Origin: Microbulbifer pacificus
Lineage (GTDB): Bacteria > Pseudomonadota > Gammaproteobacteria > Pseudomonadales > Cellvibrionaceae
Direction of reading: 5' to 3'
Length of the DNA stretch: 64,000 nt
Assembly (NCBI RefSeq): GCF_033723955.1
Contig: NZ_CP137555.1
Span: forward strand, 3,836,001-3,900,000
Part shown: positions 42,482-51,658 of the stretch, piece after piece
How the letters are laid out: each line of letters opens with the position of its first letter
Position numbering within the stretch: the stretch's first letter is position 1
Notes under the pieces: model-generated
Told to the model about the DNA's origin: nothing
What the model saw: the letters and a program-made list of their open reading frames with translations, nothing else
Databases searched by the model: none
Translations under genes and position numbers: made by a program

Positions 42482-44593
42482 ATGATTATGAAATTGCTAA
42501 AAGAGAGCGTTAAATCGACGGCAGTGACACTGCTGTGTTTGTTGGGGTTGAACATCACTCCAGGCCTCGCGGCTCCCTACAGTACCCCCGATTACTACCT
42601 GTGTAACAATCGGATCGGCGGGGAATGGAATTTCGGCCGTGTGCCTTCGGCCTGTGATGTCGATCCTTGGGGTGATCCGGTCTACGTAACAACCAATTTT
42701 ATACCGGTGGTTTTTGACGATAACGTAACCCGCACAACGGAACGGCAGCGTTACATGCAGGAAGTACACGCGATGCTGCGTGATTCGGTGGAATATTATC
42801 TGCTTGCACGAAATCCTTCCGCTAGTAGCGCCGAGATTAGTGCCTGGCAGCGGGCGAATTTTGCCAAGGCTCACCAGGAGACCTACTGGACCCATTATCG
42901 GGATGCCACGGACGGCAACATCAAAATGGTTCGCGGCGACTATGGCCACGGTCACGGCATGGTGCAGATTGACGATCGCTGGCATTTCCCCAAGCTGGAA
43001 GAGGGTAAGGGCTGGCATATCTTTGAAAACATCATCTATGGCATGGAACTGTTCTACGACGCTTGGGAGGACGCCGCTTCCGCTTCCTGCGTCGGCGGTG
43101 CCACCGACTGGCGGAATCGTGCGCGCAGTGCATACTCCGTATACAACGGCGGCGCCAGCAAGATCTGCCGCTGGACCAATCCCAATGATACCTGGGCGCA
43201 AAACGATATCGGTTTTGCCGACAAGTACGACAGTCAGACCTGGCTGAATTACATTAGCGACGTCGATCATGAGACTACCCTGGATGTTCCCTGCTTTATG
43301 GAGGGCAACCCGGGTTGTACGGCGGTAGAGCCCGTGGATGCCGAGGACCCGTCCAACTGGCCGGGGCGGCAAATCAACCTCGCCTCGGGAGAAGCGTGTC
43401 GGTTTGAGAGCAACGGGTTTGAATGTGTGGCCGATGCAGTGGATATGCTTTGCCTGAATATCCAGTATGGCGAACCCACCGGTGGCTCCTTGTCACCATC
43501 TGCCAGCGCGACTGCGAGTTACGGGAAAAACGTGCATGAAAAGCACGCCTGTTATGCGGGTGCCGTAAATGGCCTCTCCACGGTTGGTCAATCCATTACA
43601 TCAGGGATTGCGATCACCATGCGCGCGACTCCAGGCGGCAGTTCCCTGGGCTTCGCATCACAAGCCGGTAAGGTCTATCAGGTACTGGATTATGTAGTGA
43701 ATGACACCAGTGCCCAGTACCGCTATTACCTGATCAGCGAGAACGGTCAACTGGGATATATCTATGCAGGCGACGCCAGCGATTACGGTAGCTGGACGAG
43801 CAGTGCGAGCCACAGTGCGCTGAGCGAAGTCACCATTCCCCAGGCTGGAGATCAGATCCAGATAGTTGCTACCTCGGGAATAAATCTGCGTGACGTTCCC
43901 GATGGCAACCTTATGGGTGTTGTACCGGTAGATGAATTACTGGCAGTAATTTCAGTTGTTGTGCAGGGAACTGACAATGACGTTTATTACGAAGTGAACT
44001 ACGGCGGCAATATTGGCTTTATTTATGGTGGCAAGGTACTGAACGGCATGACCCTGCAGGATTGGGCTGTGTATACCGTTGTGCCGGCGGTGCCGGCCTA
44101 TCCAGGTTCTGGCGATGTGATCCAGGTCGTCAATGGATCAGGGATCAATTTGCGCGATGCACCCGGCGGAAGCCTGTTGGTAACGGTACCCAGCGGCAGC
44201 ACTTTGTATGTGTTCTCCACCACCGTCCAGGGAACAGATGATTTTGTGTACTATGAAGTCACCTACGACGGGCAACACGGCTACATATACGGCGGGCAAC
44301 TTGCCGGCACTTCGACGCTGGACAATTGGGCAGTACTGTCCACAGTAAAAGTTGCCCAGGTCGGGGATCAGGTGGAGCTTGTTTCTGGAATCAATCAGCG
44401 CGCCACCCCGGGCGGGACCTTGGTTCAGCTTATCCCCGCCGGAGCCGTGCTGAATGTGCTGTCCACTGTGGTGCAGGGCGATGATAACTTTGTATATTAT
44501 GAAGTCAGCTACAACGGTAGCAGCGGCTTTATTTACAGCGGTTACCTGACGCCAGCCAGTACCCTGGCAAGCTGGACGGAAATCATCGAATAA
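42482..44593 (+). CDS. Secreted transglycosylase-fold protein with four SH3-like repeats (copy 1)
   Basis: A 703-residue exported protein (signal residues 1-31, ending GLAA). Residues 120-230 carry the elements of a lysozyme/SLT fold: Glu133 in AHQETYW as probable catalytic acid, GHGMVQIDD (157-165), NIIYGMELFYDAW, and SAYSVYNGGASKI (216-228). From about residue 400 to the end follow four SH3b-like repeats, each with an LRDxPGG-type start and Y-x-G-YIYGG end. SH3b repeats bind cell-wall peptides, so a secreted muramidase acting on other cells' peptidoglycan is likely. Starts at 42482 and 42488 are both possible; neither has a strong ribosome site. A near-identical paralogue lies at 46360. Confidence 0.82.
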   Translation: MIMKLLKESVKSTAVTLLCLLGLNITPGLAAPYSTPDYYLCNNRIGGEWNFGRVPSACDVDPWGDPVYVTTNFIPVVFDDNVTRTTERQRYMQEVHAMLRDSVEYYLLARNPSASSAEISAWQRANFAKAHQETYWTHYRDATDGNIKMVRGDYGHGHGMVQIDDRWHFPKLEEGKGWHIFENIIYGMELFYDAWEDAASASCVGGATDWRNRARSAYSVYNGGASKICRWTNPNDTWAQNDIGFADKYDSQTWLNYISDVDHETTLDVPCFMEGNPGCTAVEPVDAEDPSNWPGRQINLASGEACRFESNGFECVADAVDMLCLNIQYGEPTGGSLSPSASATASYGKNVHEKHACYAGAVNGLSTVGQSITSGIAITMRATPGGSSLGFASQAGKVYQVLDYVVNDTSAQYRYYLISENGQLGYIYAGDASDYGSWTSSASHSALSEVTIPQAGDQIQIVATSGINLRDVPDGNLMGVVPVDELLAVISVVVQGTDNDVYYEVNYGGNIGFIYGGKVLNGMTLQDWAVYTVVPAVPAYPGSGDVIQVVNGSGINLRDAPGGSLLVTVPSGSTLYVFSTTVQGTDDFVYYEVTYDGQHGYIYGGQLAGTSTLDNWAVLSTVKVAQVGDQVELVSGINQRATPGGTLVQLIPAGAVLNVLSTVVQGDDNFVYYEVSYNGSSGFIYSGYLTPASTLASWTEIIE

Positions 44594-44659
44594 TCATTGC
44601 AATGAGCAAAGGGAATTGACCAAGGGCAAATGGACTTGCCCGAAACAGCGAGGTGCGCC

Positions 44660-45325
44660 ATGCGCAAGGTCAAAAACTTGATGAGAGCTCTGAGTCTGAT
44701 GCCAGTGCTGCTGATCGCCGCCCCAGTGCTGGCGGGCAGCACCGGAGAGGAGCAGCTGCAGGCTATATCTGATCAGCTGGAAGGCCTGGAAAAGTGTGAT
44801 GAGACCCAAAGTTGTCCGCAGGACCCGACCAATCCGCGCAACAGTTATTATCTGCTGGGTGAGCAAATTAACGGAGAATTGGGCAATCTCGAGGAATGGC
44901 AACGGCAATTTGGTGAGAGTGAAGAGAGCCGGGCCATCGTGCTTCATTACTTGGGCTATCCCAATGAGTTTGTACAGCTGAAGGCCGTAACAATTCTGGG
45001 TGAAATGAGCATCGATGACGCTACCGCCGACACGCTATTGAATCGATTGCCCAGAGTCCGGGATAAGGAAGTGCTGATTCCATGGATTGCACAACTGCAG
45101 CGTTACCCACATCTGCAACAACAAATTGACAACACCTTTGCCAACATTTTACAGCGAGGTAGTTTTGAGGCAGCCAGGGTAGTGGCGGAAAATATTGGTC
45201 CGTTTTTGACGGCGGACAATCTTTCTTTTTATCAGCAAATACATGCCCAATTGCCGGCGAATAGTGCCAAAGCCCTGGCTCTGGGCAAGGCCATTGACCG
45301 CCAGATCGCAAGGAATCAATCATGA
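44660..45325 (+). CDS. Exported small helical protein, partner 1 (function unknown)
   Basis: A 221-residue protein with a signal peptide (ALSLMPVLLIAAPVLAG), then KCDETQSCPQDPTNPRNSY, and a helical part whose spacing (YPNEFVQLKAVTILGEM, VLIPWIAQLQRYPHLQQQI) suggests HEAT-like or TPR-like repeats. I do not recognise the family. Two Cys near residue 45 could form a disulfide. The gene downstream overlaps by 4 bp and encodes a clear paralogue (same CPQD-DPR motif and RYP-LQ-QID segment). Both lie between two secreted cell-wall enzyme paralogues, so a periplasmic inhibitor, immunity or chaperone function is conceivable. ATG 44660 follows GAGG at 7 nt. Confidence 0.7.
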   Translation: MRKVKNLMRALSLMPVLLIAAPVLAGSTGEEQLQAISDQLEGLEKCDETQSCPQDPTNPRNSYYLLGEQINGELGNLEEWQRQFGESEESRAIVLHYLGYPNEFVQLKAVTILGEMSIDDATADTLLNRLPRVRDKEVLIPWIAQLQRYPHLQQQIDNTFANILQRGSFEAARVVAENIGPFLTADNLSFYQQIHAQLPANSAKALALGKAIDRQIARNQS

Positions 45326-46119
45326 AATATCTACTCAGCTTGTTGCTGGTAGCGGCGGTCAGTGTATTGCTGCTTGCAGTGGATGCCGAAAAAACGCCAA
45401 CTGCACTGTCTGCCAACGCTAAACCACAGCCTCCGAAGCCCGATGCTTCAGTTGCCACGCATCGGGAACCCACTGCGGAGCAGCTGGCCCCGGACGCGCC
45501 AAAAATTCAAAGCGAGCACCTCGACGATCAGCGCCTGCAAGAGCGCCAGTCGTTGCGCCGCGAAATATTGGAGCTGGCCAATTGTCAGCAAACCTACAGC
45601 TGTCCGCAGGATGATAGCGACCCGCGGGCGTCGGATATTCTCGCCGGAAAGATGCTCGCAGAAAAATTGCGAGCCTATGCGGACTTTCATCAAAACAATG
45701 ATTATTTTGATGAAGAGAGTTCGGAAATGGTCCGCGACTTTGTCGATCATTCAGACGGTTTTGTCCAGGAAGTAGCCATCGATTTGATGAGTATGCAGGC
45801 CCCGAACAGGGAGAATGCACTGGCTCTGATTGAATCTTTGCAGAGCAGCTACGATGCGAAGATTGTGAACCAGGCAATGAAAGAGCTGCAGCGCTACCCC
45901 GAACTGCAGTCGCAGATTGACCAGATGTTGGCGCAGTCCCTGCAAACTGGCAGTTTATATGTCGCTCAAGAGGTGGCCCTGAATATATTGCCCCTGCTGA
46001 ATTCGGAAAATGTGCGAACGTTTGAAGATGTGGCAATGAAACTGCCCCAGCACTCCCTGCGAGCCAAAGCGTTGAAGTCCAATATCCGCGAATTCAGATT
46101 AAGGGAATCTGGGGGCTAA
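45322..46119 (+). CDS. Exported small helical protein, partner 2 (function unknown)
   Basis: A 265-residue protein with an N-terminal hydrophobic segment (YLLSLLLVAAVSVLLLAV), then a Pro/Lys-rich linker of about 40 residues. A C-terminal domain follows that is paralogous to the preceding protein: CQQTYSCPQDDSDPRASD, LQRYPELQSQIDQMLAQSLQ, ALNILPLLNSENVRTF. The hydrophobic segment lacks a clear cleavage site, so it may stay anchored in the inner membrane, with its domain in the periplasm. The ATG overlaps the upstream stop (ATGA), indicating translational coupling and probably joint action. The family is not recognised. Confidence 0.7.
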   Translation: MKYLLSLLLVAAVSVLLLAVDAEKTPTALSANAKPQPPKPDASVATHREPTAEQLAPDAPKIQSEHLDDQRLQERQSLRREILELANCQQTYSCPQDDSDPRASDILAGKMLAEKLRAYADFHQNNDYFDEESSEMVRDFVDHSDGFVQEVAIDLMSMQAPNRENALALIESLQSSYDAKIVNQAMKELQRYPELQSQIDQMLAQSLQTGSLYVAQEVALNILPLLNSENVRTFEDVAMKLPQHSLRAKALKSNIREFRLRESGG

Positions 46120-46280
46120 AAATTTGGCTTTCATGTACCGCCTGCCAGTCAGGCGGTTGCTAATTAGCCATATCTCATCGGCAAGCTTGTGGTACTTGCA
46201 CGTCTCCCGAGTCTTCGGTTCCACAATTTTGCGTGCTGAGTCTCACCCGTCACAAGAATCCTGAAAATCGTCATATCCGC

Positions 46281-46295
46281 TGCACATTTTCTGCA
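46281..46295 (+). promoter_or_regulatory. TGCA-N7-TGCA motif, upstream of second SH3 protein
   Basis: TGCACATTTTCTGCA, 65 bp ahead of the start, in a block (46270-46312) that matches 42292-42335 in sequence and spacing. The 240-bp gap before the gene shows no other clear element. Confidence 0.5.
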
Positions 46296-46359
46296 AACTT
46301 TGCATGGATAGTAGCTTGGCAGTCAATTGTCCAACATTTTCCTGAAAATGAGCGCAACC

Positions 46360-48471
46360 ATGAAAAATTACTCAATAAGCGTCGGCCGGTTCCTGGCCTT
46401 GCCGCTGCTGCTGATAGGGCTGTACAGCTCTTTCGGTTCGGCGGCTCCTTACGAAACACCGGATTACTATCTATGTAACAACCGGATTGGTGGTGAATGG
46501 AACTTCGGTCGGGTGCCTTCCGCTTGTGATGTCGCACCGTGGGGCGACCCGGTCTACGTCACCGACAATTTCGCCCCGGTGATTTTTGACGATAACGTGG
46601 CCGTTTCCGGAGAAAGGCAGCGCTATATGCAGGAAGTCCACGCGATGCTGCGGGATTCGGTCAAGTACTACCTGCTTGCGCGCAAGCCGGATGCAGGTGC
46701 GGATGAAATCGCGGCCTGGCAGCAGGCGAATTTTGCCAAGGCTCACCAGGAGACGTTTTGGACCCACTATCGCAACGCTACCGACGGCAATATCAAAATG
46801 GTGCGTGGTGATTATGGCCACGGTCACGGCATGGTCCAGATTGACGACCGCTGGCATTTTCCCAAACTGGAAGAAGGTAAGGGCTGGCATATCTTCGAGA
46901 ACATTATCTATGGCATGGAGTTGTTCTACGATGCCTGGGAGGATGCGGCCACCACCTCCTGTGTAAGCAGTCCCAGTAACTGGCGGGACCGTGCGCGCAG
47001 TGCCTACTCGGTATATAACGGCGGGGCGAGCAAGATCTGCCGCTGGACTAACCCGAATGATACCTGGGCGCAAAATGACATCGGCTTCGCCGACAAGTAC
47101 GACAGCCAGACCTGGCTGAATTACATCGGTGACACCTATCAGGAAACCACCCTGGATATCCCATGCTTTATGGAGGGGAACCCCGGCTGTACCGCAGTTG
47201 CTGCAGTAAATGCCGATGATCCGGCGAACTGGCCGGGACGGCAAATTTACCTGGCATCGGGAGAAACCTGCCGTTTTGAAGGCGGCACTTTTGAGTGCGT
47301 GGCGAATCCCGTGGATATTATGTGCCTGAATATCCAGTACGGCGCACCCACCGGTACCTCTCTGTCGCCAACAGCCGGTGCAACCGAAAGCTACAGTAAA
47401 ACATTGCATGAAAAGCACAGCTGTTATGCGGGTGCTGTGGCCGGCCTCGCTACGGTTGGTGAATCGGTAAGGTCGGAGCTCAATGTCACGATGCGTGCCA
47501 CCCCGGGTGGTAGCTCTCTGGGTATTACCTCGAAAGCCGGCAAGGTCTATCAGGTGCTGGACTATGTGGTAAACGATCTCAATGCACAGTATCGGTATTA
47601 CCTGATCAGCGAAAATGGTCGGCTCGGCTATATCTATGCAGGCAAGATCAGTGATCACGGTAACTGGGCAACGAGTGCCAGTTACAGTGAGCTCAGTGAA
47701 GTCCTGATCCCTCAGCCCGGCGACCATATCCGCATCGTGCCCGAATCAGGCATCAGCCTGCGCGATGCTCCAGGCGGCAATTTGTTGGCCACTATTCCTG
47801 GAGATAAGAAGCGTCGCGTATTCTCCGTGGTCGTACAGGGGGCGGACAATTCCATCTACTATGGGGTCGCATACGACGACCTGGTCGGCTATATCTATGG
47901 CGGCAAAGTGCTGAACGGAATGACATTGCAGGACTGGGTATTGCCTGACGGTGTATCTCCGACGCCGCTGCACCCGGATACTGGCGATGTCATTGAAATC
48001 GCAAACAGTGCTGGCATCAACATGCGCGAAGTCCCCGGTGGGAGCTTTATGGTTACCATTCCTCGGGGCACGCTGTTGTATGTATTCACCACGGTAGTGC
48101 AGGGCACTAATGACTACCTGTATTACGAAGTCGCTTACAATGGGCAGCGCGGTTACATTTACGGTGGGCAGCTGGCTGGAACGCGAACAGTGGAAAACTG
48201 GGCGGTGCTGTCACAGGTGCAGCTGGCGCGTGCAGGTGACACGCTCGAGCTGCTCAAAAATGGTAGCCAGTATGTGACGCCGGGTGAAGACGTGATTCAG
48301 CCGGTCTCAGCGGGTAAGAGGGTGAAGGTGCTGTCTGCCGCAGTCCAGGGTGACGATAATGAAGTGTATTACGAGGTTAAGTACAGGGGTGAGACTGGCT
48401 TTATATACGGTGGTTCCCTGACACCAGCCAGCACTCTGTCCAATTGGGCGGTAATCGTTAAAGAAAACTAA
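46360..48471 (+). CDS. Secreted transglycosylase-fold protein with four SH3-like repeats (copy 2)
   Basis: A 703-residue paralogue of the protein at 42482, collinear over its whole length. The putative catalytic AHQETFW, GHGMVQIDD and AYSVYNGGASKI segments are unchanged; the N-terminal half is nearly identical while the SH3-like repeats have diverged more (for example NMREVPGGS and QYVTPGED). This pattern suggests duplication followed by selection for different binding ranges. The signal peptide is FLALPLLLIGLYSSFGSAA. Possible starts are 46348 and 46360; 46360 gives the normal signal-peptide length. A terminator follows at 48563. Confidence 0.82.
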   Translation: MKNYSISVGRFLALPLLLIGLYSSFGSAAPYETPDYYLCNNRIGGEWNFGRVPSACDVAPWGDPVYVTDNFAPVIFDDNVAVSGERQRYMQEVHAMLRDSVKYYLLARKPDAGADEIAAWQQANFAKAHQETFWTHYRNATDGNIKMVRGDYGHGHGMVQIDDRWHFPKLEEGKGWHIFENIIYGMELFYDAWEDAATTSCVSSPSNWRDRARSAYSVYNGGASKICRWTNPNDTWAQNDIGFADKYDSQTWLNYIGDTYQETTLDIPCFMEGNPGCTAVAAVNADDPANWPGRQIYLASGETCRFEGGTFECVANPVDIMCLNIQYGAPTGTSLSPTAGATESYSKTLHEKHSCYAGAVAGLATVGESVRSELNVTMRATPGGSSLGITSKAGKVYQVLDYVVNDLNAQYRYYLISENGRLGYIYAGKISDHGNWATSASYSELSEVLIPQPGDHIRIVPESGISLRDAPGGNLLATIPGDKKRRVFSVVVQGADNSIYYGVAYDDLVGYIYGGKVLNGMTLQDWVLPDGVSPTPLHPDTGDVIEIANSAGINMREVPGGSFMVTIPRGTLLYVFTTVVQGTNDYLYYEVAYNGQRGYIYGGQLAGTRTVENWAVLSQVQLARAGDTLELLKNGSQYVTPGEDVIQPVSAGKRVKVLSAAVQGDDNEVYYEVKYRGETGFIYGGSLTPASTLSNWAVIVKEN

Positions 48472-48562
48472 GGTACTTTCGGTATATTTCAAGGTGAGAT
48501 GGCGGCAGGAAGTGGGTGGCCGCCATTTATGCAGCGGTTTTAATTGATATTTCCGGACTTGT

Positions 48563-48594
48563 AAGCAGGCATATTCTTATGCCTGCTTTTTTTT
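48563..48594. terminator. Intrinsic terminator between convergent genes
   Basis: AAGCAGGCAT and ATGCCTGCTT form a 10-bp stem with ATTCTT loop, followed by a T-run. A weaker stem, ATGGCGGC/GCCGCCAT, precedes it at 48499-48526. Confidence 0.85.
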
Positions 48595-48659
48595 AGATTT
48601 TCCAGTATTCCTGCGTTCGAATTCAGTGCTTGAAAAAAATGTGTGAGAACCAGTGATTG

Positions 48660-50255
48660 CTAATTGAAGCGCGGAAATACCAGCTCAAAGCAGCAGCCAT
48701 TCTCGGATGGAAGCAGCCGGATACTGCCTTGATGTGCAAGCATTAAGGAGGACAGAATTGCCAGTCCCAAACCGGTGCCGCCTTTCTGTTTGGCGGTGGT
48801 AAAGAATGGTTCGAAGATGCGTTTAGCATTGGCGGGGGATATGCCCGGTCCATTGTCCGAAAAAATCAAGTGGGTTTGGTCCACTGCTTGCTCAAGCGTA
48901 ATATCCACTTCGTTTCCACCGTGCTGGCGTACATTCTCGAATAAATTACCCAGCACACTAGTCAGTAGTTCTGGGTTCATAAAGACAGGATATGAGTCAC
49001 TGGTTTTGTTTACCCGTATTTGTCGGAAATTTTGCCGATAATTCATTACCTGCTGTCTAAGGATGTCAGTCAATTCCGTGGGTCTGGCGGGGATGTGGGT
49101 GGCGTCGGCCTTGGCCAGTTCGGTCAGCTGGTGCATGAGAAGCTGCATACGCTCGGAGGAATGGGCGATATTGTCCAGAAACTGTTTCTGCTCCCGTTCC
49201 GTAAGCTTGCCAAAATGCTGTTGTAATATCTCTACCGCGCCGTTGATGGATGTCAGTGGGGTCTTGAATTCGTGGGATACGTACGAGGCAAAGTTCTTGA
49301 TCTGCTCCGCTCGCTTCGCTTGGCGGTCTGCCATATTGACCAGAGCATTGGATAGCAATTCGAACTCTACCGTGACCGGGTGTTGCAATGGCTCTAGGCG
49401 GGCCAAGGTGCCCGCGCTGGCTTTTCTGGCCTGGCCAACCAGTGCCATGATCGGGCGATTGATTGCGTAGCTCATAAACAGGGATATCAATGTGGCAATA
49501 GTGAAGATCAGAAGACCGTAGTACACAAAGATATCGCTGTTCTTATATAGAGTCTGGTAAAGATTGGGTGGAGTCCTGACCAGATGTACCGCACCCAGAA
49601 TTCGCTTCTCCAGCACAATCGGGTGCGTTACATACACTCGGATACTCGTGCTGCGACTGATGGGTGAAAAAAAGCTTCCTTCAGTATCTTCTTCCTCTCG
49701 CTGACGCAAGACTCGCTCGGTATTGCCTTGCAGGGCTCGAGCTACGTCGGCGCGGTGTAGTAGTGTATGGCCGCGAATTGAACCGGTAGTTGCTACTATG
49801 ACACCATTCATGTCCAGGATTCGCATCCCGGCCAGGGTGGTCAATTGTGTTTCCCGCAACAGGTCTTCCAGCTGCTGGCCCACATGCCAGGCCATGGGGT
49901 CAGGCCCTTGTTGGGATGCTACTGGGTTTTCGGCTCGGGGCAGTAAGGTCTCGTGCTGCAAGTCCAGTACGGCTGGAATCGGCCGCCACTTGCCTAACAC
50001 TGGATCTTCCTTGAACCAATATTCCTTTGGTAGTGGGTGACCGTAGCTTTCGACTGGAAGCTGCGGATAGGCCTCCAGCAGAGATTTTTTGTAAATATTG
50101 GAGAGCATCACCGCTTGCGCAATAAGTGTGTTCTCGGTCTGCCGGATCAGGGAGCTATCGTAGAGTTTCAGTAACGCAATGGCTGCGACCGGCAATAGCA
50201 GAATTACTGAGTTGATCAGTAAAAACATACTGCTGAGCCGCAGGCGTAGTTTCAT
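48660..50255 (-). CDS. Membrane sensor histidine kinase
   Basis: A 531-residue kinase with transmembrane helices near residues 10-30 and 243-263 flanking a periplasmic sensor domain of about 210 residues. A HAMP-like linker, the H-box YVSHEFKTPLTSINGAVE, the N-box LFENVRQHGG, and G-boxes SDNGPGIS and GGTGLGLAI follow. The start overlaps the stop of the response regulator gene by 4 bp. The ligand is unknown. The pair lies directly next to, and convergent with, the secreted SH3 enzyme genes, so it may sense cell-wall fragments, but no sequence evidence ties them together. Confidence 0.92.
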   Translation of the reverse strand: MKLRLRLSSMFLLINSVILLLPVAAIALLKLYDSSLIRQTENTLIAQAVMLSNIYKKSLLEAYPQLPVESYGHPLPKEYWFKEDPVLGKWRPIPAVLDLQHETLLPRAENPVASQQGPDPMAWHVGQQLEDLLRETQLTTLAGMRILDMNGVIVATTGSIRGHTLLHRADVARALQGNTERVLRQREEEDTEGSFFSPISRSTSIRVYVTHPIVLEKRILGAVHLVRTPPNLYQTLYKNSDIFVYYGLLIFTIATLISLFMSYAINRPIMALVGQARKASAGTLARLEPLQHPVTVEFELLSNALVNMADRQAKRAEQIKNFASYVSHEFKTPLTSINGAVEILQQHFGKLTEREQKQFLDNIAHSSERMQLLMHQLTELAKADATHIPARPTELTDILRQQVMNYRQNFRQIRVNKTSDSYPVFMNPELLTSVLGNLFENVRQHGGNEVDITLEQAVDQTHLIFSDNGPGISPANAKRIFEPFFTTAKQKGGTGLGLAILSSLMLAHQGSIRLLPSENGCCFELVFPRFN

Positions 50256-50956
50256 GGGGTTAGTATTGTTTTGCAGTCATTTATCTTGTAGCCAACACCG
50301 TGGACGGTTTCTATGGGATAACCCCCGGCCGCTTTGAATTTTTGCCGAATGCGCCGCAAATGGCTGTCTATGGTGCGGTCACAGACGGCCACATTATGTT
50401 TGTAGCTGCTGTCTATCAATGAATCCCGCGTGTAAACATACCCCGGGCGCTTCATCATGGTGTGTAGCATCTCAAACTCGGTTGCGGTTAACTCCACCTC
50501 CAGATTGTTCCACCAAGTTTGGTGTGTATTTGGGTTCAGTTGGAGGTGGCCGTGCAGGATTACCTGGTCACGGCTCATGCTACTGTCGGTCAACGTACTG
50601 CGTCTGAGCAGTGCCTTGGTGCGCGCTACCAGCTCGCGATTACTGAAGGGTTTGGATACGTAATCATCGGCGCCCAGTTCCAGCCCCAAAACCCGGTCAA
50701 ACTCATCATCGCGGGCCGACAACATAATAATCGGCACTTGAGAATGCTGGCGGATCTGGCGGCAGACATCAGTACCTTCCATTTCCGGCATCCCAATATC
50801 GAGAATAACCAGGTTGGGCTTCTCCTTTTTAAACAATTGCAATGCCTGCAGGCCATCACAAGCTTCGATCACTGAATAGTTGGCGGTTTCCAGGGAGAAA
50901 TGGATGATTTGCCGAATATTTTCGTCGTCGTCCACGACCAGGATCTTTTCATTCAT
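50252..50956 (-). CDS. OmpR family response regulator
   Basis: A 234-residue regulator with a complete receiver domain (acidic Asp9-Asp11, phospho-acceptor Asp53 in LVILDIGMP, Lys in SKPFSN) and a C-terminal winged helix (LTATEFEMLHTMMKRPGYVY, RTIDSHLRRIRQKF, TVHGVGYKI). It is the partner of the histidine kinase gene that overlaps its 3' end. Promoter boxes were not identified in the AT-rich region upstream. Confidence 0.94.
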   Translation of the reverse strand: MNEKILVVDDDENIRQIIHFSLETANYSVIEACDGLQALQLFKKEKPNLVILDIGMPEMEGTDVCRQIRQHSQVPIIMLSARDDEFDRVLGLELGADDYVSKPFSNRELVARTKALLRRSTLTDSSMSRDQVILHGHLQLNPNTHQTWWNNLEVELTATEFEMLHTMMKRPGYVYTRDSLIDSSYKHNVAVCDRTIDSHLRRIRQKFKAAGGYPIETVHGVGYKINDCKTILTP

Positions 50957-51414
50957 GGGAATATTATTTTGCTCTCTGGTTGCTGCTTACCTAAACCGCG
51001 TCGAATATAAAAGGCTTCAAGGATAATTTTAACGAAACAAAATTGTGTTTATATATGGTTAATAGTGGCTCAGCAAGGGAAATAGGGGTGGATTGTCGAT
51101 GCCAGAATTCTAAAAAAGAAAGTTCGCCTGGAACCTTAAACCTGCTGACAGTTTTTACATATATGTCAGCTTCAAATCAGATTGTTTGTCGGTGTTTACC
51201 AAGCCAGTTATGCGGTGGGTAGATTTTCTATTTACAGCCCAAATGTGTTGAGGGCTCGACATCTGTAATGGTCGTCAGGAAAGGCGATCAGTTGGGTGTT
51301 GGGGCGGGAAAATACGTAGCCTGGAATTGGACTCTAGCGCTGCGCGCTAGATAGTGGTGCGGAAACTTGCTTCTCAACGTTTTCGCATTCGTCCTGCCAG
51401 GCAGTCGGATGTGA
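50957..51414. other. Intergenic region, no gene recognised
   Basis: 458 bp, AT-rich near the response-regulator start. The only clear structure is an inverted repeat GCTGACA-N13-TGTCAGC at 51144-51170. No small gene with a ribosome site or terminator was found. Confidence 0.4.
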
Positions 51415-51490
51415 TGGCGTCCCCGGCCCGACTCGAACGGGCAGTCCGGACTTAGGAGGTCCGTGGTTTATCCTGTTAACCGACGGGGAC
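51415..51490 (-). tRNA. tRNA-Arg (anticodon CCU)
   Basis: On the minus strand the 76-nt sequence folds as a standard tRNA. Acceptor GTCCCCG pairs with CGGGGAC, discriminator G and encoded CCA follow. The D-stem is GGTT/AACC; the anticodon stem CGGAC/GTCCG has loop CTCCTAA (anticodon CCT, decoding AGG); the T-arm is GCCCG/CGGGC with TTCGAGT. tRNA-Arg(CCU) genes are frequent integration sites, but no integrase is seen on either side. Confidence 0.93.
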
Positions 51491-51658
51491 TTTTCAGAAA
51501 TGCCTCGAATTGGCCGCAGGGCGACATCGGGGAGGCGCCATTCTAACGGCTCGACTCCCCGCTGTCATGTCGCCCGGCATCTTCACCGAGCGTGTGCTTA
51601 TATCCGTGATTCGGAGATGAGACCGTTGTCTGGCCTGGCCCCCGGGAATGTTGCCGGC

